DNA of 64,000 nt, from positions 62,001 to 126,000 of the forward strand of contig JAHLTZ010000025.1 in the NCBI GenBank assembly GCA_025786725.1, given 5' to 3'. The notes beneath the pieces are model-generated. The model was not told the DNA's origin, made no database searches, and saw only the letters and a list, made by a program, of their open reading frames with translations. This document shows positions 22,212 through 33,060 of the stretch, piece by piece; position 1 is the stretch's first letter, and each line of letters starts with the position of its first letter. The position numbers and the translations under genes are program-made. This DNA comes from Syncephalis fuscata (taxonomy: Eukaryota > Zoopagomycota > Zoopagomycetes > Zoopagales > Piptocephalidaceae).

Positions 22212-24481
22212 ATGGTAAATATAGAAATATACTGTATAGATGCTGGTTGTATGCTCATCATGATTATACATTATGTTTATGCTTTGTAGAGTTCAGCTAT
22301 TCGTATCAATCCCGAGGAACTATACACTCGGCATCAACGTATTGGTAGTGGATTTGGTAGAGCAGTGTATACAGCGAGTATTAAACTAATATGACGGCTA
22401 TTTAGGAAAGGGTTCTTTTGGTGAAGTATATAAAGGGTAACTAGTACTACACAGCATTATCGATATGTATTAATGCTATGGTTATTGCCATTGCTATTTA
22501 GAACCGAAGTGGCGACTGGTAAGACAGTGGCTATTAAAGTAATTGATCTTGAAAGCGCCGAAGATGAGATTGAAGATATTCAGCTAGAGATCAGTATTCT
22601 ATCTCAGCTTGATTCGCCGTATATGACCAAGTAGGATAGTGTTATAGCTATTATTAACAACATTTAACTTATTGTTGTTACTAGATATTCCGGTGCTTTT
22701 CTTAATTCAAGTAACTTATGGATTGTCATGGAATATTGCTCTGGTGGCTCATGTGCCGATCTAGTAAGTAGCTTTTGCTTTGTATCCAAACAGTATTAAA
22801 CCGAAATAGATGCAACCAGGCGTATTCGATGAAACCTATATTGCTATTATTATGCGGGAAATGCTATTAGGACTCAAGTATTTACATGGAGAGGGCAAGC
22901 TGCATAGAGGTATGACAGTATAACATTAATTAGCTACTATATACTAATATATAATTAATAATAGATATTAAAGGTATGCTGAAAATGTGTAATTATTGTA
23001 CAAATTAGTAAATTAATGTTCCTATTATTAGCGGCAATATCTTACTTACTCATGATGGACAAGGTAAGCTGATAATTGCTATTAATTATTACGTTTAATT
23101 AACAAATGATATGATTAGTAAAAATGGCAGATTTTGGTGTATCAGGTCAATTAACAGCTACTATGAGTAAGCGTAATACATTTGTGGGTACACCGGTAAG
23201 TACATTTTATTACTTACACAGTTTGATTAGTTAACAAACACAACTTAGTTTTGGATGTCACCTGAAGTGATTAAACAGTCTGGCTACGACCATAGGGTAA
23301 GTGAATGGTTTTTTACTAGTATTAATTGCTAATAAATGTTATATTATTAATATATAGGCCGATATTTGGTCATTAGGCATTACAGCCATTGAAATGGCCA
23401 AGGGAGAGCCTCCTTATGCCGATATACACCCAATGAAAGTACTATTTCTTATTCCCAAAAACTCACCTCCTCGTTTGGAAGGCCCATTCTCTCGTGCATT
23501 TAAAGAGTTTGTCGATTTATGTTTACAAAAAGATCCTAATCAAGTAAGTTTATTATTAGAATAGTAGTGGTGGTAGGATTATTAAACTTGTAATTTAAAT
23601 AGAGACCATCGGCCGATGAGTTATTGAAACATCGATTTATTCGTGCAGCCAAGAAAACATCCTATTTAATCGAGTTAATTGATCGCTATAACGAATGGAA
23701 GTCAAAAGATGGTAACAAGGCATATTCAGATATGGATCATCCACAACATAAAAAGAAGCAAACGTAAGTGTAATTTAGTAATATTGTTATTAACACTAAT
23801 TAATATAACGATTATAATAGTGAAGCTCAAAATGACGTTGAATGGGAATTCGATACAATTAAACCAACAGCTACTCCGCCACCTGTACCACGTTCAACTA
23901 AGCCAATATCATCTTCTTCAGCTCATCACGAGAATGCTGCATTAGCCACACCGCCTATACGTTCTACTTCTATTCAACCACCTTCTTCAGAAGCGGAAGG
24001 CATTGTTTCTCCTACCACAACTGCATTCTCTATTATTAAAGAGGAAAAGCCTCCCAGTGAACCTAGTGCACCTAAAACACCAGTGGCGGCCGTTAAAGCA
24101 CACGATATTCGCCCAGTAAGTCGGTCTTTATTATATACGTAGCTATTCCAACTAATGCTATTCATATCGCAATAATATATAGACTCGAAGCAGTAATCTT
24201 GGTTCACAACAAAGTACAGCAGCAATGTACAACAAAATGCCATGGAACTTATTGTTGAACCGGTGCTTGACCAGGTAAGCATTAGTGTAGATAGAATAGC
24301 GTTGAGTAATAGTATTATTAAACTACTTTTATTATAGCTTCGTGTTAAGAGTGGCAATATGGAAGCACGTCGTGCATTACTTGAGTTACGAAGTGCATTT
24401 GCCAAGGTGGAACGATTGCAACCGGGTACACTTAATGAAATGATCCGTCAAATGATCTACAAATACTCGGAATGCATGTAG
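22212..24481 (+). CDS. GCK-III (MST/Nak1-type) Ste20-family protein kinase
   Basis: The first coding exon appears to be the start codon alone (22212-22214, followed by GTAAAT). Later exons are 22290-22344, 22406-22436, 22502-22630, 22685-22763, 22810-22909, 22965-22973, 23032-23063, 23119-23195, 23249-23296, 23358-23543, 23603-23763, 23821-24115, 24183-about 24236, and the last. Kinase domain from the start: [57 protein letters not shown]. The GTPFWMSPE activation-segment signature and SFGEVYKG place it in germinal-centre kinase group III (MST3/4, fission yeast Nak1), which acts in polarity and septation signalling. The C-terminus [19 protein letters not shown] resembles the GCK-III scaffold-binding tail. 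The frame is one base short at the catalytic loop near 23,035 (KAAN) and again near 24,212. It converges on NOB1 with 212 bp between stops. Confidence 0.9.
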
Positions 24482-24693
24482 ATTGTTTAGTATTTCCTTA
24501 TTTGATTCTTCATTTATTACGCTACCCAACAAGTTCTTTAACGATGGTTCATTTATCCACTACTACTACTACTACTACTTATCTCTAACTTCATTCTCAT
24601 TTATTGATTTATGCTTTTATTCATAACAACAACAACAACACCAATATCGCTGTTCTTTCCATCTTTCCATCATTCATTTGATAAAAAAGATAC

Positions 24694-26311
24694 TTAGCGC
24701 CTTTTGCTTTTACCACCCCGTCGCGAAGCATTTGGATTACGTCGGCCATGGCCAATGGCGGGCATTGAGTTCTTGGAGGTGCGTCCACTATCGCCCTGCA
24801 GCATAGCCGGGATATAGTCAGGATCAAATAAATCTTGGTGGCCTTTTCGCCGATTACGATGAACTGCTATCTGATAAGCACGTTCATCTTCACATAAAAT
24901 AAGATCATTATTATGTTTACCACCTTGCGGTTTAGAAATATTGTACTGAAGTTATGGTTGTCAATTAGATGTTTAAATAAGTGAATCCGTAATAGTATTT
25001 ACTATAGTGTATTTACCTTTGTACCACGTATATTATATTGAAAATTATCCTTTAAATAGACACATAAATTGCCTTGTTTATCAAGTCCAGCGGATACTCT
25101 TAACAGTGTATTATTACCACAACTTGGACAGAATTGTTTTTCCATATCTGTAGTAATTCTAGTAATAATATTAGTATTGGTTTTAATAACAATAATCTAC
25201 TTACTTGTAACATGCATGACAGCGTAGAACCCATGTCTTTACTTGTTTAATTACCATACCATCCATAGACATTAAATGTAATCCCATCTGTATAACTACA
25301 TTCTGCATAGCAAAATCAGCGGTCATACAAGCCACATCGACCTTTTGAGCATCACGACTACTATTGGAGTCAAGTCCTTGATCACGTCGTTTATGTTGTT
25401 CCAAGTTATCGGGTGTAATCCACTCGCCATCACTATCTGTATCGTCATCGTCGCTATTCTTTTTTACCACCTTGGGTTTATTCTTTGTGGCCAGTTATTG
25501 CGTTGTTTATTATTAGATGCAATGACCGGTGTAGCATCCATAGGCTGTTGAAGTGGAGAAGTAGTATTTGGTGTTACAGGTTCTGCCACTTCTTCTGTTG
25601 AGTCTTCCGATAGCTGTTCAGTAGACTGTATCTCTACTGGTGCATCCTTTACTGCCGATTCAGTATCTAGTTGCTGTGTAGCGTTATTGTCATTAATACT
25701 AAGCTGTTCAATATTATTGACTACTTCATCAACAGCTGTTTGCTCTACTTTCTGATTATTGACCATTGTTGATTTTGGTGCAAGTGTTGTTTTGGTGGCT
25801 GGTTGAGTCTTTTTGGCCATCATATTTTGTGGTGTATTTAATCGTTTACCACTTGAATAAATAATAGGATTCTTGGTATTGGCCATGGCTGTACGCGATT
25901 CTGGCGTTGTCTTTAAATGAGCCACACCATTGCGTTCCTTTTCAAGTGTATATGCCAATGCCATTACTTTAATATCGGTCATTGATAGAGCGGCAAAGTC
26001 ACCTGTCAATTTAGAAAAGTTGATTACTGCCATAGTAGTAATAGTAATAGTAGAAGCGTCATAGTATTAGATTCGTTATACATTTCACTTATTAAAGCTA
26101 AACTTACTGGCATACATTGCCTCTTCGGTTGGTTGCCGTATAGTGAGCTGTACATTGTCAAGAACTGCTCGTGATTTCTTATCTTTTACTTCAGCAATGA
26201 CTTCAGGAATAGTAAACAACTTATTGGCTACTCGATGTAGATTGTGGCCAGATACAAGTGGCCCCGTATCAACTACTAAGTAATCGGCATTGCCACAAAT
26301 GCTTTGAGCAC
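24694..26311 (-). CDS. NOB1: NOB1, 20S pre-rRNA D-site endonuclease
   Basis: Exons 26108-26311, 25205-26026, 25017-25158 and 24694-24945; the start codon lies upstream of 26,311 in a simple-repeat stretch and is not fixed. The PIN nuclease domain begins DYLVVDTGPLVSGHNLHRVA, has IPEVIAEVKDKKSRAVLDN, then LTGDFAALSMTDIKVMALAY. The metal-binding Asp residues of the PIN fold are present. The C-terminal zinc ribbon is visible as RCHACYK...QFCPSCGNNTLLRV, followed by the basic tail ending RRGGKSKRR. A long acidic Ser/Thr/Gln-rich linker separates the domains. Nob1 cuts 20S pre-rRNA at site D during late 40S ribosome maturation. One base is missing near 25,485, between NNWP and KNKPKVVKK. Confidence 0.92.
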
Positions 26312-26659
26312 CTGTAGTAGTAGTAGTAGAGCAGGAGTAGTAGTACTTGTAGTACTCGTAGTACTGGCAGTAATAGTAGAGTACGACAACATATCAATAA
26401 AAGTAAAGTGTTTTTTATTTTTTATTTTATTTTTTATTATCAATTAACTAATTGACTAATTGACTGTCTCTAATTTATGTCTATTGATTGATATTAACGT
26501 TCGGCAATGATTGCCGATATTTATTCAAAATACACCCAGTTTATATACACATACGGTCACACACTCACTATCTGTACACGCACACAACTAACTTGCTCTC
26601 TTACTCTATCTATCTCTATCTATCTCTATCTCTCTTCTTTATTTATCACGTCTACTGCA
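26312..26659. promoter_or_regulatory. Shared upstream region of NOB1 and the APH-like gene
   Basis: It contains a GTAGTA/GTACTC simple-repeat tract (26,313-26,380) that reads on the minus strand as ACT/TAC codons before the NOB1 PIN exon, so the NOB1 N-terminus probably runs into it. There is a TTTTATT-rich stretch at 26,410-26,440 and CTATCT repeats at 26,607-26,635. It serves two divergent genes. No defined promoter element was found. Confidence 0.35.
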
Positions 26660-28187
26660 ATGAGTAGCCAGGACCAAGGTACAACGGCTGTCCGTCAAGG
26701 GTAAGAAGAGGGAATACTGTCAGCGTTATACAAGTGAAACTGACTATACACTTATGGGTGGTCTATTGTATATGTATAGACATGAAGTGAACGCCGAAAA
26801 GCTGGGCACGTATTTACAAGCACATATTGCGGGTTTTAAGGCACCGTTAGTTGTACGGCAGTTTAGCTTTGGTCAAAGTAATCCTACCTTTCTTGTAAAG
26901 GATGCAAAGTAAGTGTTATTTCTACTATGATTTGTGATATCTATAACTATACGTCTATATATCTATATTTAATAATACTTTTTATTTTGTGTGCATTTAT
27001 CTAGTGATGTAGCCTATGTTGTGCGTAAGAAGCCGCCTGGTGAATTACTATCGGCCACTGCACATGCTGTTGAAAGAGAGTTCCGTGTACTTGAAGCACT
27101 TGGACGCAATACAACAGTGCCAGTTCCTAAGGTTTATCATTTATGTGAAGATAAATCAATTCTTGGTACTCCATTCTATGTATGTTTGTTATTAACTATG
27201 TATTACGTGTATTACCTGTATTAACTGTGTCAATAGGTAATGGAATTTGTTAATGGCCGTATATTTACCAATATACGTTTACCTAGTCTTTCGGCACAAG
27301 ATCGCCGTGCTTGGTAAGTATTTACTAAAATAGTAATCATGCACTAATATAGACTAATGTTATTACTATTGCTATATTTATTGTTAACATAGTTGGAACT
27401 CGGCAGTTGAGACGCTAGCTAAACTGCACACAGTTGATTTCAAGGCTATTGGACTCGAAACCTATGGCCGTCCACTGGCTTCTATACACGCCAGATCCGT
27501 TCGTTGCAAGCAGTAACCAAAGCTCAGGCGGCTGTAGTTAACAATCAAGGTGTACCTGTCGACCCCATCTACCGTCTCGATGACATGTTGGCTTGGTTCT
27601 CGCGTAATATGGTCGAGGATATCGGCACGATTGTTCATGGTGATTTAAGATAGATAACCTTATATTCCATCCTACTGAGCCACATGTCATTGCTATACTG
27701 GATTGGGAACTATCAACAATTGGCCATCCATACTCGGATCTATCCAATCTATTACAGCCTTTTTACTCGCGTATAGAAGGAGCAAGCGAGGCCATCACCG
27801 GATTGGCCGTACCTGAAGATAATCCAGAAGGCACACCAACAGTTGACGAACTACTAGAATACTACTGCCAGCTAACCAATCGCCCTTATCCAATTCCTAA
27901 CTGGATGTTCTGCATGGCCTTTTCATTCTTCCGCGTAAGTACAAATACGCATACCAATAATATAATCTATTGCTAATGTTTTGCTCGATAAGCTATGTGT
28001 TATTACTCAAGGTATTGCTGCGCGTGTTGCTAAAGGTAATGCAAGTTCTGCTCAGGCGCAATCTTATGCCAAATTATATGGCCCAGTAGCACGATTAGTT
28101 ACGGAGATCGTGATGCTGGAGATTTTTCAGCACAGAAAAGTAAACTTTAAAGCTAATGCATTAATAAAGCTGCCCTTTAATATATAA
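26660..28187 (+). CDS. APH-family phosphotransferase, ACAD10/11-like
   Basis: Exons 26660-26700, 26780-26908, 27005-27179, 27237-27313, 27394-27934 and 27993-28187. N-lobe: [18 protein letters not shown] and the Lys-bearing [11 protein letters not shown]. Then [12 protein letters not shown] and [12 protein letters not shown]. The catalytic HGD loop is IVHGD followed by DNLIFHP, and the metal-binding segment is [21 protein letters not shown]. This is the aminoglycoside-phosphotransferase fold found at the N-terminus of animal ACAD10/ACAD11 and as stand-alone fungal proteins; the latter are thought to phosphorylate hydroxyacyl-type small molecules rather than drugs. There is no acyl-CoA dehydrogenase domain. 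The frame is one base short near 27,475 and again at 27,652, inside the catalytic loop. It runs tail to tail with SSU72, stops 41 bp apart. Confidence 0.85.
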
Positions 28188-28228
28188 TATACACGATTGA
28201 TCATTTGACAAGTTGAAAATAGCATGAT

Positions 28229-29107
28229 TTAGTAAAATGCAATTGTATGTAACAGAATATCGCCGTATTTCTTTTGAATGTTTTCCAACACCCATTGCAT
28301 TCGTTCATTAATATCATCAGCTGAATTAATCTAATAAGCAATTAATTAATGTTAGTTATGGTCATTAGTAAATAAATGTGACATACAAGTTGAGCTAATT
28401 CAAGAATTTGCTGACCTCCAACAGCTGCATCTTCATGATTATCTCGAATCTAGATAATGTATATATACTTGATTAATTACTTGTTTATAATGTAGTTTGT
28501 TTACGCACTTCAACATTAATAACATGTACAGGCTGATTAAGCTCACCGCCACGAACAGTAAATTCTATACGTTGTTACATATATGTATATATATTAGTTA
28601 TGGCAGTTCATTAAATTAACACGATTGTAGTCATACCATCGCAAATTGCATCAAATACACGCTCTTCACAACTAATAATCACGTCAAATATTCTATTGCA
28701 TTCCTGGAATCGCTCAGGTGCCCGTTTGATATTTCTATTACGATCAAGCATATTAAGAATACCTCGTTGAGCATAACTGGCATATATAAGAAGTCTATTA
28801 GTCATCGATCACTGAACAGTGCTATGGACCCAGTCTACTTACTAATGCTCATCTTTCGTCTTTAGCTCATTATACATCTGGTCGTATGGCGTGCCAAATC
28901 GGTAATTGTTGGGCCGATCCTGCGCTGTACCCGGTAAACGTACCATATTCCAGTACCATAAGACTGGACTTTAAAACCATTCTCTCTAGTGTTATACCGA
29001 TCAATAAACAATAAGCGAATTCCTACAAAAGATCGCTACCTAAGTACGTAGTGCGCCTCCATACTTCGGTTGTTGTTGCTAGAGCAAACAACAGCAAAAG
29101 ACGACAT
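28229..29107 (-). CDS. SSU72: SSU72, RNA polymerase II CTD Ser5 phosphatase
   Basis: About six short exons. The start [20 protein letters not shown] (29,107) carries the CxxxxxRS phosphatase P-loop: Cys8 and Arg14-Ser15. It is followed by [79 protein letters not shown] and ILLHTIAFY at the C-terminus, all in the family order and with the usual length of about 195-200 residues. In other organisms Ssu72 is a low-molecular-weight-type phosphatase in the cleavage/polyadenylation factor that removes Ser5 phosphate from the Pol II CTD. One base is missing near 28,947 (GTGNMVRLPG needs one more A). The junction before DNHED near 28,440 is also ambiguous. Confidence 0.92.
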
Positions 29108-29159
29108 GATGCAGTGTAAAAGTGATAGATAAGAAAAAACAAGCAATGTTTATTAGATT

Positions 29160-29700
29160 GAATTGTACTCATTAAAACGTTTTAGGCCGATTATTGTTGT
29201 TAACTATGTGTAGAAAGATTGTTTAAATATTAATAAAAGCCATATGGTTGCAATTCCATATCATTTCGCAGTCGTTGTTATACCAATATAAAATATGTAT
29301 GTCATTTAACATTATTATACAATATAATTGAAGCTATTACCCATTTAGTATGCTTTGATGTTAAATGACTAGATTTAATAATATTTATTTTATTGAATAT
29401 GGCGATGGATGGTGAGTGCCATTAAATATCCAATTATACTGATTTGAGTATTTACAAAAACAACACATGGATTAACATTATTATTACTATTATTTATCTA
29501 TTTGTTATATTTTAATAATGTTAAATATTATTTAGCATTTATTAATACTAATATCGAATATTGAAAATAGTACAGACTGATTCATTCAAACTAATTCAAA
29601 TGTAGCTGACATAGCACTGTTTCAACAAATAACAGTTCTTAGTGTTGAAAACTGATTGGCGGTTTTATTACTATTATTTTGTTAAGATGGAATTACAAGT
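29160..29700 (+). repeat. Dispersed repeat R1 copy 2 followed by an R3 fragment
   Basis: 29,160-29,550 is the reverse complement of 1-430 with high similarity; it includes CCATATGGTTGCAATTCC and GGCGATGGATGGTGAGTGCC. 29,560-29,690 matches 32,755-32,880 of family R3 (AATATTGAAAAT..., CTGATTG(G/A)CGGTTT). Thus two repeat families abut here in the same order as at 31.8-32.9 kb. Non-coding. Confidence 0.7.
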
Positions 29701-29930
29701 TCATTATTATAAGCCTGCACAATCGAATAGAAGCAACCAATTGTAAACTTGTTAATAAAATAATGATTTTATTGATTAAAGTGCATAAACCGGAGCATTG
29801 GCCAGTAACTGGTATAAGTCGACTGAACGGCGTAGTTGCTAGATGCTTTTGCTTTTGACGAATATATATTTAAAGTAATCGGGATAGCGGTTTGGTTGCA
29901 CTACCAATGCTAATGTCTTGAGATAATTGA

Positions 29931-30128
29931 TTATCCACACCATTCGCGACATTCCTTATAACGACATTTGTCGTAGTCAAGCCTCCACCAACGAGTGCAG
30001 TCTTTAATGCAAGCTTTGCAATCCGCAGGCTTAATTAAAGATGAATTTGGTTTAGCATCCACCATGGTGGTTGTAGTGGCTATCAAAGCCACAACGACGG
30101 TGCAAACGACGGCAATAGAAAGCTTCAT
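29931..30128 (-). CDS. Small secreted cysteine-rich peptide
   Basis: Intronless, 65 residues. Residues 1-25 form a signal peptide (MKLSIAVVCTVVVALIATTT, ending VDA). The mature part of about 40 residues has six cysteines at 37, 40, 44, 55, 60 and 64, spacing C-x2-C-x3-C-x10-C-x4-C-x3-C, and is rich in Lys/Arg and Trp (TRWWRLDYDKC). Six regularly spaced Cys in a short basic secreted peptide indicate a three-disulfide fold, as in fungal antimicrobial peptides, effectors or signalling peptides. I recognise no named family. The start MKLS and the AKPN after cleavage resemble the secreted protein at 15,665. A TATTTAAA box lies about 135 bp upstream. It stands alone among repeats. Confidence 0.6.
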   Translation of the reverse strand: MKLSIAVVCTVVVALIATTTTMVDAKPNSSLIKPADCKACIKDCTRWWRLDYDKCRYKECREWCG

Positions 30129-30261
30129 AGTGGTATTAATTTGTTAAAACAAACAAATAGAACAGGCAGTAGAGTGTGTGATATAAAATGTATAGTAGTG
30201 TGTGTTTGGCAAGAAGTAGAGTGATGATGATATCGCAGTTGGTTGTGTATATTTTGTGGGC

Positions 30262-30269
30262 TATTTAAA
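30262..30269 (-). promoter_or_regulatory. TATA-like box upstream of Cys-rich peptide
   Basis: TATTTAAA read on either strand, about 135 bp from the start codon at 30,128; same core as the box at 15,517. Position-based assignment only. Confidence 0.3.
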
Positions 30270-30420
30270 CTTATGGTTTACTGAGATGCTAGTATACTGT
30301 AGTATATGAGGTACACTATTAATGTGTAATATGAGCCAATAGAGCAATCCAAATAATGGTTTAAGGTACACATGTCCAGTAGATTCAGGGTGTGCTAGTG
30401 TGCTTCCTAGGCTTAATTTC

Positions 30421-30515
30421 AACTTGTTCTGTCTTGATTTAATCTGTCCGGTCTTGATTTTAGCCTGTCCGGTCTTGATTTTAGCTTGTCTGGTCTTTAC
30501 TTCAATCTACCAGTT
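30421..30515 (+). repeat. Short tandem repeat, about 23-bp unit
   Basis: Four imperfect units of the type CTGTCCGGTCTTGATTTTAG follow each other (CTGTCTTGATTTAAT, CTGTCCGGTCTTGATTTTAGC twice, TTGTCTGGTCTTTACTTCAA). It lies about 300 bp upstream of the Cys-rich peptide start. Confidence 0.7.
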
Positions 30516-31779
30516 ATGTACACAAATAATATAACAACGTTCATAATCCAGTACATATGTGATAAAAATAGTCATACTAGCCTGTATTTTTTGTTATACG
30601 ATTTAGCTATTTGGTAAAAGCAGGTATATTGTTTGGCTTTGTAAAGCGATAATGATGTTTTGCTGCCATTTCCACTGATCTGGTCCTCAATATCTGCATA
30701 CATACAAAAATAGCACACAATACTGATACAAAACAAGTTTAATATATCAAACTGGTATTTTATACAGGTTTTACAGCCATACATGGGTCAGCCATGATTT
30801 TTAAATTATAAATGTGTTGATTGGTACATGTATGCATTTCATTCGACACTATACCCATTTTATGGGGCAATAGTTGTTTCGAATTCACAAATGCATCGCA
30901 TCCAGACATATCATGCCACATGTGCAACTACGATCATTCAAACGACGGTTAATCTAAGTTATCTGAAGCTGCCTATACAATAAGTACTGTTTGTAGGATG
31001 ATGCACCAGGAAATTCTGAGCAATGAAACATTCCAACAAGTTATTTTTATCAGTTTTTCAGCTGTAGACTAATTGCATTGGTTAAATTATACGCAATGCG
31101 ATATGTGGACACTAAACTAGACGCTGTAGAAAGTCCTACCCAAATATCAGCAATTTCAAGTGCATAGTAGCTGTGGATTGTATATCAATTGGCAATCATC
31201 CAAGGCCTAAGTACTGCTTACATTTCTGAAACCAACTCTGACAACAAGTTAAGCAAGATGGAGTGTAGAAGAACAAGCCGAAGAAGAACTAATAGAAAAA
31301 AATTAGAAGCTCGAAGGTTTACTGGTTTAACCTACAGCAAACCATTGTAGTTATGCTAAGCTAGACTGCATTTATCAAAAAGTCGACTGTTGCTGATGCA
31401 ACCAGAACAGCAGCAACGCTAAACCGAGAGAACGCACAGCAAACAAAGAGTCATAAATAAAATTGAATCAATGAGTTTAGTTTGTAAATAGTTTATTATT
31501 GTCACTATAATTTATAATCCTGGTTGTTTGTATAAATAAATATTTACAATCACATTGTAACTTCTTATATACTCACATGTACACGACCACCAACTAAGCC
31601 AATTATTATAAGGCTTAATCTAATTATCTATCAGAGCAAGCAGCTAACATTATACATTATTGCAATAATAGAAAAACAGATTAATTCTATTTATTGCCCA
31701 TTAACAAAAGCTGTATAGCTATATTAAAATAAAACAAAACATTAGATTGAGCGAGTAATATTTATATGATCAAGTCATT
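30516..31779. other. Non-coding stretch
   Basis: A 70-codon frame on the minus strand (30,572-30,784) and a 33-codon basic frame on the plus strand from about 31,258 have no family support. No RNA gene or repeat was recognised. Confidence 0.25.
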
Positions 31780-32035
31780 TTTACTTTGACTCCCACATTT
31801 TGAGTTCTTAAAGTAAAATTCATTTCAATTAAAGTCGCACTATTATGCGCAACACAATTATATTGCTTCCTATTAAGTGTTGTTAATAGATTGATTTGAA
31901 TAAAAAATGTAACATACTAGTTGATTTCATTGAAACATTTGAGGTCGATTATTGTTGTTGTTGGCCATGTGTAGAAAGATTGTTCGAATATTAATAAAAA
32001 CCATATGATTGCAATTCTAGGCCATTCTACATCTG
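31780..32035 (+). repeat. Dispersed repeat R1, partial copy 3
   Basis: Reverse complement of about 375-575: shares GGCCATGTGTAGAAAGATTG, TTGAAACATTTGAGGTCGAT and ATTGCTTCCTATTA. It also begins with ACTTTGACTCCCACATTTT, which is close to an R3 end motif at 53,630 (ACTTTAACTCCCACATTTTT). Non-coding. Confidence 0.65.
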
Positions 32036-32253
32036 TTGTTGCATCTGAATGGTCTTTTCTATTTTCCAATATTCCACTATTGCATTTTGGGCATATTTGT
32101 GATGTAAGATCAGGATTAATATAAAAGTCGTTTATTAAACAGCCACTTTTTTATAGCCAATCTGACTAAATAAATGGCATTTTAAGCAATTTATAGCATA
32201 ATGACAATATATATATTAAAGCAATAATAAAGATAACTAATTAATTACATTAT

Positions 32254-32925
32254 TGTATATTTAATTACACATGAGTTGATTAATGTTGGATGTAATATTA
32301 TACATGCTATAGTGATGAGTGAATGTTTAATTGTATTTAAAAATGTGAGAGTTAAAGTACAGTAGAAACATTAAGGCCATTTAATACTAAAGTTGTTGTT
32401 ATAGAGCGTACTGCCAATAAATTACTGAGTGTAATAGGAAATACAATCAAAGTCAATGCTTCTTAAGACAAGCGTAGCCATAGAAGGTGTCATTATTGAA
32501 ATAATGAAACATAGTCATATTCTAAAAGATGGATCAATAAATTAATAATTTAAATGAATGAATAAATAGTGCGATGTTAATGCCAGCAGAAACATGCACA
32601 GTATATTCAGTACAATGGCCAGTGGTGAATCAAGCCCTTCTGATTTCTTACCGCCTATTATTATAAGAAATCAAACTGACACTGTTGCATCAACATTACA
32701 ATCAAATGTAGCATTTTATTGTAAGTAGCATGAAATACTACTTAATATTTATTTTGATATTGAAAATTGCGCAGATTAATTGACACTAATTAGCTCAATC
32801 GGAGTTGATGTGGCACTGCTTCAACAAATAGCACTTTCCAATAGTAAAAACTGATTGACGGTTTACTATTCGAGTTATGGATCTTTTTATCCTAGTTTGA
32901 GGTTAAAGAGTCAAAGTACAGTAGC
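32254..32925 (+). repeat. Repeat family R3, copy A (inverted relative to 53,050-53,728)
   Basis: Almost identical to the reverse complement of 53,050-53,728 over most of its length, a spacing of about 20 kb. A third fragment is at 29,560-29,690. It contains the 44-codon frame described separately. Both ends are near copies of R1, so R1 and R3 may be parts of one larger element. Confidence 0.8.
32594..32728 (+). CDS. Repeat-borne 44-codon frame, possible first exon
   Basis: ATG at 32,594 opens MHSIFSTMASGES, continues PSDFLPPIIIRNQTDTVAST and ends FYCK-stop. The last codons overlap a consensus splice donor (TTTATT/GTAAGTAG), so this is more likely a first exon than a complete gene. The other R3 copy keeps the same 44 codons on the minus strand (53,254-53,388), with one clear amino-acid change (Ser to Lys at residue 14). 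No downstream exon was found in either copy and no family was recognised. The conservation could simply reflect recent duplication of the repeat. Confidence 0.35.
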   Translation: MHSIFSTMASGESSPSDFLPPIIIRNQTDTVASTLQSNVAFYCK

Positions 32926-33060
32926 TTTGTTTATTAATCAAAAAATAATGAGTGCTATTCAGTAGACGCTACACATGAATGGCAGTGTGTGGTCCACAGT
33001 GTGACGTTGACTATAGACAATGCTACACTCATTCATTGATAATAAGTAGGGTCATTTCTA

